64,000 nt of DNA from CAYRWR01 sp964537555 (GTDB taxonomy: Bacteria; Spirochaetota; Brevinematia; Brevinematales; CAYRWR01), in assembly GCA_964537555.1 (NCBI GenBank), contig CAZIAD010000012.1, forward strand, positions 1-64,000. The letters run 5' to 3'. Numbering within the stretch: the first letter of the stretch is position 1; every line of letters starts with the position of its first letter. The notes beneath the pieces were generated by a model. It searched no databases. It saw only the letters and a program-made list of their open reading frames with translations, and had not been told where the DNA came from. The translations under genes and the position numbers were made by a program. This document shows, piece after piece, positions 21,701 through 28,204 of this stretch.

Positions 21701-23393
21701 TCTGGTTCGATGATATTCTGTCTGAAGTAAAGCTGGTATCATCTATAGTAAATCCAGTTGGTACGATCACGTTCATTCTGGTCACAGAAGCATTGTTATT
21801 GGTTCCGTTAGCAATAGAAAAGTCATAATAGAAGGTAGCAGAATCTCCTTCATATACTTCCCGGGGCCGGATAGATCCGATGCCTACCGGGTTATTGACT
21901 GTCCTTAAGGTCAGGGTGTTTTCATCTACCAGAGAAAATAATGCTAAATCATAAGCGTCACCGGCAGAAGCTTTCATCTTACCTGTAGTAGCATATTTAC
22001 TCCAATCAGTGTCATGATATTTTTCATTTCCTGCATAAATAGTAAAAGCCTTTCCAGTAGAATCAGCCCCCGGATGAGTAATAAAATTTGATATAACAAA
22101 CATGATAGCGGGATCAGTAGTTCCGCCCAGATTATTTGGGTGGAAGATATCACCATCGCTGGTCTTTCCACTGAAACGAACTTTAAGTGTCTGACCTGAG
22201 TTTTTTAAACTGATAGCGACATTACCGTTGCCCGGATTTTTATCTCCTTTTTCAATGCCGAAACTCGCATTGGTAACCACTCCATCTATCCAGAAGAATT
22301 GAATACCATTCGTATAATTCGCCCAGTTTGTGTAATTGATCGGTAAGTCAATATATATTTCACCTATTCCTGCGTAATTTACCCCATGAGTACTAAAATC
22401 TGCACTAATTACTCCCACAATACTATTTGAGCCCCCTGCCTTAATAGTACCTGGGCTGATTTCAGCAGTTATAGAATCAGCAACAGATCTAATCACAAAA
22501 TTAGTCAATTCGCCTATATTTTGCTGAATTCCCCAACCATAACCACTGAATGTCCTGTTGTCGTTTTTGTGAGCAAACCCAAAGAGCAATGATAAATCAT
22601 TATCAAATGATGCTGGGACATGACGTTTATCGACCAGGAAAAAAGTATTGCTATATAATGCATTTAAACCATAAGGATTAGGGTTTACATAAAAATATAC
22701 ATATTCACCATCATGTTCGAAACGAAATCTAATAGCATTATTGTTAATATTATTTTGATTCCACTCCATTAAACTCTGTATACTTTGAAAAACTCCCGAT
22801 TTATTTGTTACAGAATACATTGGTATCTTTGTGTTGGTAAGGCTGGCCTGTCTCCAGTTCCACCAGCTAACTGAATTTTTATGTTGCCAATCCAACTCAG
22901 TCACTAAAGTGCTATAATTAAACAGAGATAAATCTACATTATTCAAAACATCTGGATTTCTTTGTACTAAACCAATGTCAAACACTCCTGCAAGGAATCC
23001 CCCACTGGGATCATTCAGAAAACCATTGTCATTCCGCATCCTCCAACGAGTAATTTCTATACCAAATGGGTTTTCTTTACTTGCTGAAAAAAACTGATTG
23101 GTGAAAATAGCATAAATTCCATAAAATGGCTCTGTGAATTCTTCCTTATTTTGCACCCAGGCGTTCATAGTTACTTTCCCACCTGAAATAGACCAGGAGT
23201 TAGCCCGTCCAGTTGTAGCATTTGGAATTAACCAAACTCCTTTGCTAACACTGTATTTTTGATTAAGTTTCCAGTTATTCCCATTCGCGAAATTATCCTG
23301 AACATAGTACTGAGAATAGCCTTTCGGTAAAATAAATATTATAAAAAATGCGAAGATCAGAATAATTTTATGGAATCTTGATTGTACAGACAT
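15747..23393 (-). CDS. Giant secreted repeat protein A
   Basis: The 2548-residue product is a full-length paralogue of the next gene, with the same domain order. It has a signal peptide (about residues 1-28), then a lectin-like beta domain to about 310 ('ENPFGIEITRW', 'NFVIRSVADSITAEISP'). A cohesin-like segment ends near 'YATTGKMKAS' at about 475. About twelve Asn/Thr-rich beta-sandwich repeats follow, resembling DUF11-type modules, usually joined at PP. Then come a CnaB-like domain ('LPAGNYDVEFSGTGY'), a segment 'WVRVGGTVDTVNK', and about 95 C-terminal residues like FlgD-Ig/T9SS sorting domains (WDGNDGDGRAVNSGVYVYR). There are no catalytic motifs, so it is probably an extracellular structural or adhesive protein. 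AGGAGGG precedes the ATG. First gene of the operon, 12 bases from the next. Confidence 0.85.
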   Translation of the reverse strand: MSVQSRFHKIILIFAFFIIFILPKGYSQYYVQDNFANGNNWKLNQKYSVSKGVWLIPNATTGRANSWSISGGKVTMNAWVQNKEEFTEPFYGIYAIFTNQFFSASKENPFGIEITRWRMRNDNGFLNDPSGGFLAGVFDIGLVQRNPDVLNNVDLSLFNYSTLVTELDWQHKNSVSWWNWRQASLTNTKIPMYSVTNKSGVFQSIQSLMEWNQNNINNNAIRFRFEHDGEYVYFYVNPNPYGLNALYSNTFFLVDKRHVPASFDNDLSLLFGFAHKNDNRTFSGYGWGIQQNIGELTNFVIRSVADSITAEISPGTIKAGGSNSIVGVISADFSTHGVNYAGIGEIYIDLPINYTNWANYTNGIQFFWIDGVVTNASFGIEKGDKNPGNGNVAISLKNSGQTLKVRFSGKTSDGDIFHPNNLGGTTDPAIMFVISNFITHPGADSTGKAFTIYAGNEKYHDTDWSKYATTGKMKASAGDAYDLALFSLVDENTLTLRTVNNPVGIGSIRPREVYEGDSATFYYDFSIANGTNNNASVTRMNVIVPTGFTIDDTSFTSDRISSNQMYLTNITGKSVIVVDYAAANTRLVAGSGIDTISFKTLSTPVLSGTNLAASTWKSVSSSSVSGTGTFTNVTSLIYPSQVVNIRKKPPSGDAYTLVGAYKNIDLSNSISYIIKNNGQTGNYIEKVRLAFDALFTNVTQISSTLPGTISQYSSNGQVFVEINHKAQNAAITNGFLNTLTFMVKQKVRPNTNTVISGNIKAYADNGNGEGYLALLENQNKWSVSYYTPPAVVRGSISSPTEEGGDILGSYIHNYYTDQTATTNATFTVKNWGQYFNNIYEVEIHAPLDIISISGVNTLNGIGRITNFGATNAVVVSYTNSGLLTAGTTTSAGEEDTITLFFQDSITAPKNVSFRIFAKNTTNKALGANYTPDNMTLHYIYPKAKAKGYVTVPGGFIDAATNAFTISYTITNTGRPGNKINMAHIIMPAQFTNSDFVSDTMGAAADDSGTDILIDYTGVGGLPGGASDTITFIVYDNIGAGEYYLNMTSAVSNDRWYTNGIGIPSGKSQTIHITPPPTLFAYNTSPRVFYNANSEVNTNTLVLSVSNRGWGSNELDKVKITVPAPLVGKVIAVSNVSTGLTNTVGGQVSLSNGGSTIRIEYDDAGSRLTPGTADQTYITFISDSSAPNNVQWLVSAANNSTNADGSHNFTNYATMLSGGTNQLLLVDKAYGHVSVPNPPVLSTPTTFNTITYYIKNGDETIGAGIKKIRIALSNNVFSSVNNISSAAGYFSTNYFANGSTWVEVWYNGAGLGPKSSDNISFTAFDTNATQEIWVSMPFEADYGDGGGFRGHTGVSAGQTNAVQFQRPSVSALSYVTPVNVPKAYPSQSYRFYLKNNGIVGSDLLRAKISAPDFITNITGLFSPLTASNIITTNAQGYYNVAILFYTNSIISGNTDSITLLAYDAVNVETNGTWTVKVNNAYEESGEANAIVPAGQSLGLSIITPPVDARIKIQATNYISTSFKNTIYSTALTNHLKFDVYNFSGGGDFITYARIKIPAIGTVLNTNGIKVKSLIKTDATWSISNQYILIQYKATNRIGAGFKDEILISIADNINYTNLTVNWSGDAAFDTTYNTFKAASLYSGGSLAINYVMPDPLASISMDPTQVYLKRKEFKLKYGVVNTGTGDNKIDRVYITLPTELRAGFNSTKVSNTIAIATNYVPGTGVLTLSYTNFGTGQTDNLWLKVSNTTTVSGNISVTAKVRNTVNTNTASGNQVLFMATAPSYYMTPNSVDTTTTANSFQVFVNQDSTGTRPIQRVVLNFPTPFTGINTIQSSFFSGGATNIISTASSVTLYYSPGNYIGQLTNKDVITVNLQDGIAIGNLTNAITGYVDDGMGYVPLNLKSGKSVAVGFTMPTAKANVRLNPQYVYLGTLTNSLTISLSNKGTGTSGITHAQIILPKGLSNAILPTSSWGGVAAYNPSSNMITLDYTGGLLTVNQKDDISFSIVNYYGSSTNVNILVKVANLTNNLVYNLADGPLGKYMVASISYPPVAVEGYFPGDNKLYTIETNASLTYRLLNRSYGKTLTKAVLTFSTNDLYTVFNRIKVTSTIPGTTITSNSNTFTLTYDPNNADALKYTLYDDIRLTFNYNITNLFNLQITGKAQLTNDNLVGGTNNINVDNVLGFKSNLRLTNSTWGIAYGDVYPDIRGVNIKVYYPDTTTTATNINGEYVATSTSAGNPDFILTRLPAGNYDVEFSGTGYRKFIQGVIIPANLITNIGTVTMRNGLLTSDPNVGIQLVINYDDTNTFIQFPTGAIGDEFSVDIARGGFSQRQKDSVEEQSTLIANTPNKNVLYGYSFTIRDINDNVIDGQTIELDAIISLSYDMATIASNSWTEADMAIYYWDDNGSQSQWVRVGGTVDTVNKTVVARVSYVHRFYAVMPKASGGDTGQIQNVSLRPKVFTPGRGGSAYYDSVRISFELDQQYESYRVYIYDLKGNMIRMFEKTGGYTQGEVSWDGNDGDGRAVNSGVYVYRVVVPSVSAQYSGTVIIAK

Positions 23394-23768
23394 GGTACCC
23401 TCCTCTATGCTATCACCACTATCTTTTTTTCTTTACCGGGAACATTATTTCCCCATTACTCTATGCAATATCTATGCCTAAATAACAAAAATCGTATTTT
23501 CATTACCTGTATATAATTACACTAAGGGGGACAAAGTCCTGTCCCAGCCCACATTGTATAATATTTATACACTTGTATATATTGTTCACACAGCTTTCAT
23601 TTTATTTAGTTTAATCATTACTGTATCGGCACTTACAGGGTTGCAAGTCAAGTATATTTTGTCATTTTTTCTGAGATTTTCATTGAAGAGATTTTAGAAC
23701 AGTAAAAAAACATTTTTTCACTATATATAATACCCTGGGACCATATCAAAAGGTGAAATAAAAGACCA
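23394..23768. other. AT-rich intergenic region upstream of the giant-protein operon
   Basis: These 375 bases hold no gene. The region must contain the promoter of the operon on the minus strand and the 3' end of ispG. I see many TATA-like stretches but no pair with good -35 and -10 boxes at 16-18 bases. A short inverted repeat, GGGACA (23528-23533) with TGTCCC (23540-23545), is present. Confidence 0.5.
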
Positions 23769-24818
23769 TTATTTTATCATAGTATTTAGCTCGGATATAA
23801 GCTGGGGCAGAATATCCTGTTTATCTATCTTGCGGATGATCTCCCCCTTTTTTATGAGAAGGGCATGCTCTCTTCCTACCGCGACCCCCAGGTCGGCTTC
23901 GGATGCCTCTCCCGGCCCATTGACGATGCATCCCATAATGGCTACCTTGATGTGCTGCCTGATAGGGCGGGTCTCCTCCAGAAATGCCCGGGTAGCGGCC
24001 TCTACATCAAACTCCTTGCGGGCACAGGTGGGGCAGGACACTATCTCTATTCCCTCCATACGCAGGCCCAGGGAACGCAGTATGAGACGCCCTGCCTCTA
24101 CTTCCTGGACCACATCCCCGGTGATAGATACCCGGAGAGTATCCCCTATCCCTTCATGGAGGAGGACCCCCATGCCTATTGAGCTTTTGACCAGGGCCTG
24201 GGCATAGTCTCCTGCTTCAGTCACCCCCAGATGGAGGGGGTAATCTTTTTGCTCTGAAAACAGCTGATAGGCTTCTATCATGGTATTGACATCCGAACTC
24301 TTGAGGGATACCTTGATCTGGTCAAAGCTCATATCCTCCAGTATCTGTATGTGCTGCAGGGCCGAATCCACCAGGGCTTCCGCAGTGGGGTGAGGGTACT
24401 TCTTTTTATCGATAGACCCGCCATTTACCCCGATGCGTATGGGTACTTTACGGGCCTCACAGGCCCGCACCACTTCCTGCACATACTCCTTTTTCTTTAT
24501 GTTACCCGGATTCAGTCTCAGTCCGTCTACCCCGGCATCCAGGCAGATCAGGGCCAGCCGGTGGTCAAAATGTATATCTGCCACCAGAGGCAGAGGGCTG
24601 TTTTTGTGAATAATCTCAAAAGCCCGGGCTGAAGCCTCATCGGGTACCCCCAGGCGCACGATATCGCAGCCCGCTTCCTGAAGACGGGCTATCTCGCTGA
24701 TACACAGGGCTGTGTCAGTAGTAGGTACTGACAGCATAGACTGTATGGACAGGGGAGCATCCCCTCCGATCCTGACCTGGCCGATACTGATCTGCCGGGT
24801 CTTTTTACGCATGATCAT
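23769..24818 (-). CDS. ispG: 4-hydroxy-3-methylbut-2-enyl diphosphate synthase (IspG/GcpE)
   Basis: IspG reduces MEcPP to HMBPP, the sixth step of the MEP isoprenoid pathway, using a [4Fe-4S] cluster. The 349-residue protein is complete, with the TIM-barrel part ('IQSMLSVPTTD', 'LVADIHFDHRLAL', 'LRLNPGNI', 'RIGVNGGS') and the C-terminal ferredoxin-like part. The cluster ligands are Cys262, Cys265 (SCPTCAR) and Cys297 (GCIVNGPGE), with the usual downstream Glu. It is the shorter bacterial form without the plant or chlamydial insert. AGAGGA lies just upstream of the ATG at 24818; an ATG two codons later is also possible. It diverges from the beta-propeller gene. Confidence 0.96.
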   Translation of the reverse strand: MIMRKKTRQISIGQVRIGGDAPLSIQSMLSVPTTDTALCISEIARLQEAGCDIVRLGVPDEASARAFEIIHKNSPLPLVADIHFDHRLALICLDAGVDGLRLNPGNIKKKEYVQEVVRACEARKVPIRIGVNGGSIDKKKYPHPTAEALVDSALQHIQILEDMSFDQIKVSLKSSDVNTMIEAYQLFSEQKDYPLHLGVTEAGDYAQALVKSSIGMGVLLHEGIGDTLRVSITGDVVQEVEAGRLILRSLGLRMEGIEIVSCPTCARKEFDVEAATRAFLEETRPIRQHIKVAIMGCIVNGPGEASEADLGVAVGREHALLIKKGEIIRKIDKQDILPQLISELNTMIK

Positions 24819-24830
24819 AGAATCCTCTTT

Positions 24831-24886
24831 TTGATTGACTAAATTTTCATTAGATTATAGTCTAAGTCTGTGGATTTGACTATAAT
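24831..24886. promoter_or_regulatory. Divergent promoter region with a 9-bp inverted repeat
   Basis: A minus-strand TATAAT at 24854-24859 is placed correctly for ispG (about 36 bases from its ATG). ATTATAGTC (24854-24862) and GACTATAAT (24878-24886) form a perfect 9-bp inverted repeat with a 15-base spacer. For the plus-strand gene, TTGATT/TTGACT at 24831-24840 with TATAGT at 24856-24861 is a possible but loosely spaced promoter. Confidence 0.4.
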
Positions 24887-24900
24887 TTCAGGAGTCTCCC

Positions 24901-26100
24901 ATGAAAAAATACAGCATACTATTAATCAGTCTGCTATTACCCATCAGTATGGTGGCACAGGACCGGCAGATCCCCCTGGGTAAGACCAGCGGATTTCTGG
25001 AGACTACCCAGTGTATCATAAAGTATCTCCCCGATGGCCAGTCTATCCTGGCCGCTTTTGACTATAATATCAAGCATATCTCCCTGCAGACCGGAAAGAC
25101 CCTGCGTACCTGGTGGACCGATTATCCCATCTGGGATATGGCCCTCAGCCCCGACGGCAGGAGATTTGCAGTGGCCTGTTCCAGCCACTCCGGAAATGCT
25201 ACCGGACGTATTTCCATCTGGAATCTGTCCAGTACCAAAGTTGTGATGCAGCTGCGCTCCCTAAAAAATATGGGCTTTATCGGACGGATAGCCTTCAGCC
25301 CGGACGGCCAATACCTGGCGGGAGCCGGGGACCCTGAAGACCTCATAGTGTGGAAACTCTCGACAGGAGAGACTATAGCTGTTCCAGGCCAAAAATGGGG
25401 AAACATGACCAGTCTCATCTTTCACCCCACTGAAAATATCCTGGTGGTGGGCAATCTCTACCGGGTCCTGCCGGTACAGACCCAGCTCTTCCCTGATGCA
25501 CGGGCTTTTTTCTATGACCTGGAGACTATGAAGATGACAAGGGACTTCCCCCTCTGGGCCCTCCCCCCTCAGGCGGGCAGCGGGGGTATTAATACCGATG
25601 ATGTACCTGAAAAGTCCCCGGGTTACTTCGAATGGGAAAAATACACCCTGATAGATTATTACTCCGGGAATTACTCGCCCCACTCAGTGTCCTTTTCCCC
25701 TAAAGCCCGCTTTCTCCTGGCGGCTGGCCGGGAAGTGTCCGTCTACAATGCTGACACCGGCGAAAAACTCCTGACTTATACCCAAGGGGGCTCCACTCAT
25801 TACTATGGGGCATTCCACCCTTTTCTTAAAAATGTGATGGTTTCCAGTCAGCACGGATTCGAGTGGTATGACGGGGTCAAGGGAACCCTGTTGGCCAGCT
25901 ATCCCGTGAGTAAAAGCCCCGGCTTTTATCCCCTCCTGTTTGACTTTTCCCCGGATGGTAAGAGTTTTATCCATGCTGAGTATGACAGAGGGCCGGAGGA
26001 GACCCTGATAATCGCTGTGATCCGGGATCTGAAAGCAGGCCCGGAAGCTAAAACACCCTCCCCTCTCCCCCAGAAAGAGGAAAGAGATGCAGGCCGCTAA
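24901..26100 (+). CDS. Secreted WD40-type beta-propeller protein
   Basis: The 399-residue product has a cleavable signal peptide ending near MVAQ. Repeated blade motifs such as 'DMALSPDGRRFAVA', 'GRIAFSPDGQYLAG' with 'LIVWKLSTGE', 'SVSFSPKARFLLAAG' and 'LFDFSPDGKSFIHA' follow. These are WD40-like propeller repeats, which normally serve as binding scaffolds. It should lie in the periplasm or outside. There is no enzyme motif and no informative neighbour. AGGAG lies 6 bases before the ATG. The C-terminus is a short Pro/Glu-rich tail that ends just before the bidirectional terminator shared with the his genes. Confidence 0.8.
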   Translation: MKKYSILLISLLLPISMVAQDRQIPLGKTSGFLETTQCIIKYLPDGQSILAAFDYNIKHISLQTGKTLRTWWTDYPIWDMALSPDGRRFAVACSSHSGNATGRISIWNLSSTKVVMQLRSLKNMGFIGRIAFSPDGQYLAGAGDPEDLIVWKLSTGETIAVPGQKWGNMTSLIFHPTENILVVGNLYRVLPVQTQLFPDARAFFYDLETMKMTRDFPLWALPPQAGSGGINTDDVPEKSPGYFEWEKYTLIDYYSGNYSPHSVSFSPKARFLLAAGREVSVYNADTGEKLLTYTQGGSTHYYGAFHPFLKNVMVSSQHGFEWYDGVKGTLLASYPVSKSPGFYPLLFDFSPDGKSFIHAEYDRGPEETLIIAVIRDLKAGPEAKTPSPLPQKEERDAGR

Positions 26101-26105
26101 TAAAA

Positions 26106-26127
26106 AAGCCCCGGCTTCCCGGGGCTT
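26106..26127. terminator. Bidirectional terminator between the propeller gene and hisA
   Basis: AAGCCCCGG (26106-26114) pairs perfectly with CCGGGGCTT (26119-26127) around a 4-base loop. On the minus strand it is followed by TTTT, which fits termination of the his genes. It also closes the convergent plus-strand gene. Confidence 0.85.
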
Positions 26128-26153
26128 ATCTTATACAATCAACAAGTAGCTGC

Positions 26154-26879
26154 CTACTTTTTCTGATACTTCAGGGCTTCCTTGAGGGTAAATTTTCCTT
26201 CATAGAGGGCTTTTCCGATGATGACCCCTTTCATACCCATGGATTCATACTGTTTGAGGCGTTCCAGGTCTTCCAGGCGGGATATCCCCCCCGACACTAT
26301 TATGGGAATATCTGTGACGGTGAGCATGGTCTCTATAGAGTCATAATTAGGACCTTCCAGAGTACCGTCCCGGGCGATATCAGTATAAATCACCTCTTCC
26401 ACACCATACTCTTCCAGTTCCTTGATGAGGTCTACCGCCCGCTTGGAGGTAGTCTCCTGCCAGCCCTTGGTCACCACAAATCCATCCGCAGCATCGATGG
26501 CGATGATGATGGAACCGGGATCGTTTTTACAGAGGTTTTTGATAAATTTCTTGTTTTCAACCGCCGCAGTGCCAATGATGATCTTGTGCACACCCCGGTT
26601 TTTCAAAGCGCGTATGATACGGTTATCCCTGATACCACCACCCACTTCTATCTCGACATCTACTTCTTCTACTATACGCTGAATGATATCCAGGTTCTTG
26701 GTCTTGCCTTCAAAGGCGCCATCCAGATCGACGATATGGATACGGGTCGCCCCTTCTCTTTCCCAATAGGTAGCTTGAAATACAGGCTCTTTGGAATAGA
26801 CAGTCTCAAACTGAGGATTTCCCTGTACCAGTCTGACACATTTCCTGTCTTTAATATCAATTGCCGGTATGATCTGCAC
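26154..26879 (-). CDS. hisA: ProFAR isomerase HisA
   Basis: HisA opens the ribose ring of ProFAR to give PRFAR in histidine synthesis. The 241-residue TIM barrel starts MQIIPAIDIK with the catalytic Asp8. It has 'IEVGGGIRD', 'IIIGTAAV', 'AIDAADGFVVTKGW', 'YTDIARDGTL' with the second catalytic Asp, and 'IVSGGIS' plus 'GVIIGKALYEGK' for phosphate binding. The GTG start at 26879 is set by AGGAG 6 bases upstream. It is the last gene of the hisB-hisH-hisA group and is followed by a terminator. The partner hisF, usually next, is absent. Confidence 0.96.
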   Translation of the reverse strand: MQIIPAIDIKDRKCVRLVQGNPQFETVYSKEPVFQATYWEREGATRIHIVDLDGAFEGKTKNLDIIQRIVEEVDVEIEVGGGIRDNRIIRALKNRGVHKIIIGTAAVENKKFIKNLCKNDPGSIIIAIDAADGFVVTKGWQETTSKRAVDLIKELEEYGVEEVIYTDIARDGTLEGPNYDSIETMLTVTDIPIIVSGGISRLEDLERLKQYESMGMKGVIIGKALYEGKFTLKEALKYQKK

Positions 26880-26908
26880 ACATTTCTCCTATTAACCTTA
26901 ATTATTTA

Positions 26909-27517
26909 TTATAGTCCTGCAAATTTCTCAATAATGGCCAATCCCTGGTCATGACTTTTTTCCGGGTGAAACTGGGTGGCATAAATATTATCCCGGGAGG
27001 CTGCAGAACAAAATATCACATCACCATATTCCGTATCAGCGGCTACTATACCCGGCTCTCCCGGTTCGACATAATAGGCGTGATCAAAGTAGAAGTATAC
27101 TTCCTGACCCTGTATATGCCTGAAGACTGAGTCACTGGCCTTAAAGCTAGCCTGATTCCATCCCATGTGGGGTACCGGCTCCTCGATCTCAAAGCGCCGT
27201 ACTATTCCGGGGAGCAGGCCCAGGCCCTGCCATTCTCCATTTTCATAGCTTTTTTCAAATATCAGCTGAAATCCCAGGCACACCCCTAATAACGGTTTTC
27301 CCTGTTTAACTGCAGCCTTGATCACATCGGCCTGTCCGGACTGATTGAGGTTTTTCATGGCATCCTCAAATGCACCTACACCGGGCAATACCAGCTTATC
27401 TGCAGCTTCCAGTTCTTTGGGGTCGGCCGTGATCTTTACCTCATTGCAGCCGGTCTTTTTAAAGGCATTGTAGACCGATGCCAGATTTCCCATTCCATAA
27501 TCTATTATGGCAATCAC
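26909..27517 (-). CDS. hisH: Imidazole glycerol phosphate synthase glutaminase subunit HisH
   Basis: HisH hydrolyses glutamine and passes ammonia to HisF, which makes imidazole glycerol phosphate and AICAR. The 202-residue class I amidotransferase has 'IIDYGMGNLASV', 'LVLPGVGAFEDAM', the nucleophile Cys80 in GVCLGFQ, 'VPHMGWNQ', 'VYFYFDHAYYV' and the His-Glu pair in ATQFHPEKS. The GTG start at 27517 lies one base after the hisB stop and behind GAGGG, so the genes are coupled. HisF, its obligate partner, is not in the window and must lie elsewhere. Confidence 0.95.
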   Translation of the reverse strand: MIAIIDYGMGNLASVYNAFKKTGCNEVKITADPKELEAADKLVLPGVGAFEDAMKNLNQSGQADVIKAAVKQGKPLLGVCLGFQLIFEKSYENGEWQGLGLLPGIVRRFEIEEPVPHMGWNQASFKASDSVFRHIQGQEVYFYFDHAYYVEPGEPGIVAADTEYGDVIFCSAASRDNIYATQFHPEKSHDQGLAIIEKFAGL

Positions 27518-27518
27518 T

Positions 27519-28109
27519 TTATCCCTCTATAAAATCTTTAGTGGATGGAATAGCATCTGGGATGCGGGTATCTATCTCCAGCGCCATACGCAGTGCCCGG
27601 GCAAATGCCTTGGCAGCAGCTTCCAGAATATGATGCAGGTTTTTTCCACTTTTAACATTTACATGTAAGGTATATCCCTGGGAGGCAAATCCTGAGTAAA
27701 ATACCTCACCCAGTTCAAAATTAAACTCATGTATCATTCCCTGGTAATCAAAGAGATTAGTGGAAAGGTGAGGCCGTCCGCTCACATCTATGACGGCTTC
27801 TACCAGGGCCTCATCCAGAGGTACCGTGGCATATCCGAAACGCCGGAATCCCTTTTTATCACCCAGAGCCTTATGTATAGCCTGCCCCAGGGTGATCCCT
27901 GTATCCTCCACCAGATGATGGAAATCCACATGTATATCTCCGCTGCCATTGATACTGAGGTCTATCAGGCTGTGTTTGGAAATAGCTTCCAGGAGATGAT
28001 TAAAGAAGCCTATTCCGGTATTGATATCATATTTACCCTTTCCATCCAGATCCAGCTTCACTTCTACTTTTGTCTCACGGGTCTTTCTAATGCTGCTTGC
28101 TTCTCTCAC
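27519..28109 (-). CDS. hisB: Imidazoleglycerol-phosphate dehydratase HisB
   Basis: HisB removes water from imidazole glycerol phosphate in a Mn-dependent reaction. The 196-residue protein is the monofunctional form with the His-rich metal motifs: 'GIGFFNHLLEAISKHS', 'HVDFHHLVEDTGI', 'PLDEALVEAVIDVSGR', 'LHVNVKSGKNLHHILEAAAKA'. The GTG start at 28109 follows GGGAG by 6 bases. Upstream, between this gene and the flippase, a mini-frame GTG..TAA of 8 codons sits behind AGGAGG and ends 3 bases before the hisB start. It lacks His codons, so it is not a classical his attenuator. Confidence 0.96.
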   Translation of the reverse strand: MREASSIRKTRETKVEVKLDLDGKGKYDINTGIGFFNHLLEAISKHSLIDLSINGSGDIHVDFHHLVEDTGITLGQAIHKALGDKKGFRRFGYATVPLDEALVEAVIDVSGRPHLSTNLFDYQGMIHEFNFELGEVFYSGFASQGYTLHVNVKSGKNLHHILEAAAKAFARALRMALEIDTRIPDAIPSTKDFIEG

Positions 28110-28204
28110 TCTTATCTCCCCATATCAGTGGTAGGCACAGAGCCTCCTGTCACTAAAACGGTAAATCTTTGCCGTAACTTAATAATTTTATCTTATTATT
28201 GCAA

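Noticed and set aside
7831..23393. CRISPR array or short tandem DNA repeats in the giant genes
   Set aside because: The repeats are diverged protein modules of about 400 bases, not identical short units with spacers. No CRISPR or insertion sequence was seen anywhere in the window.
24881..24886. TATAAT as promoter of the propeller gene at 24901
   Set aside because: Transcription would begin at or after the Shine-Dalgarno site AGGAG, and no -35 box is found at the right distance.
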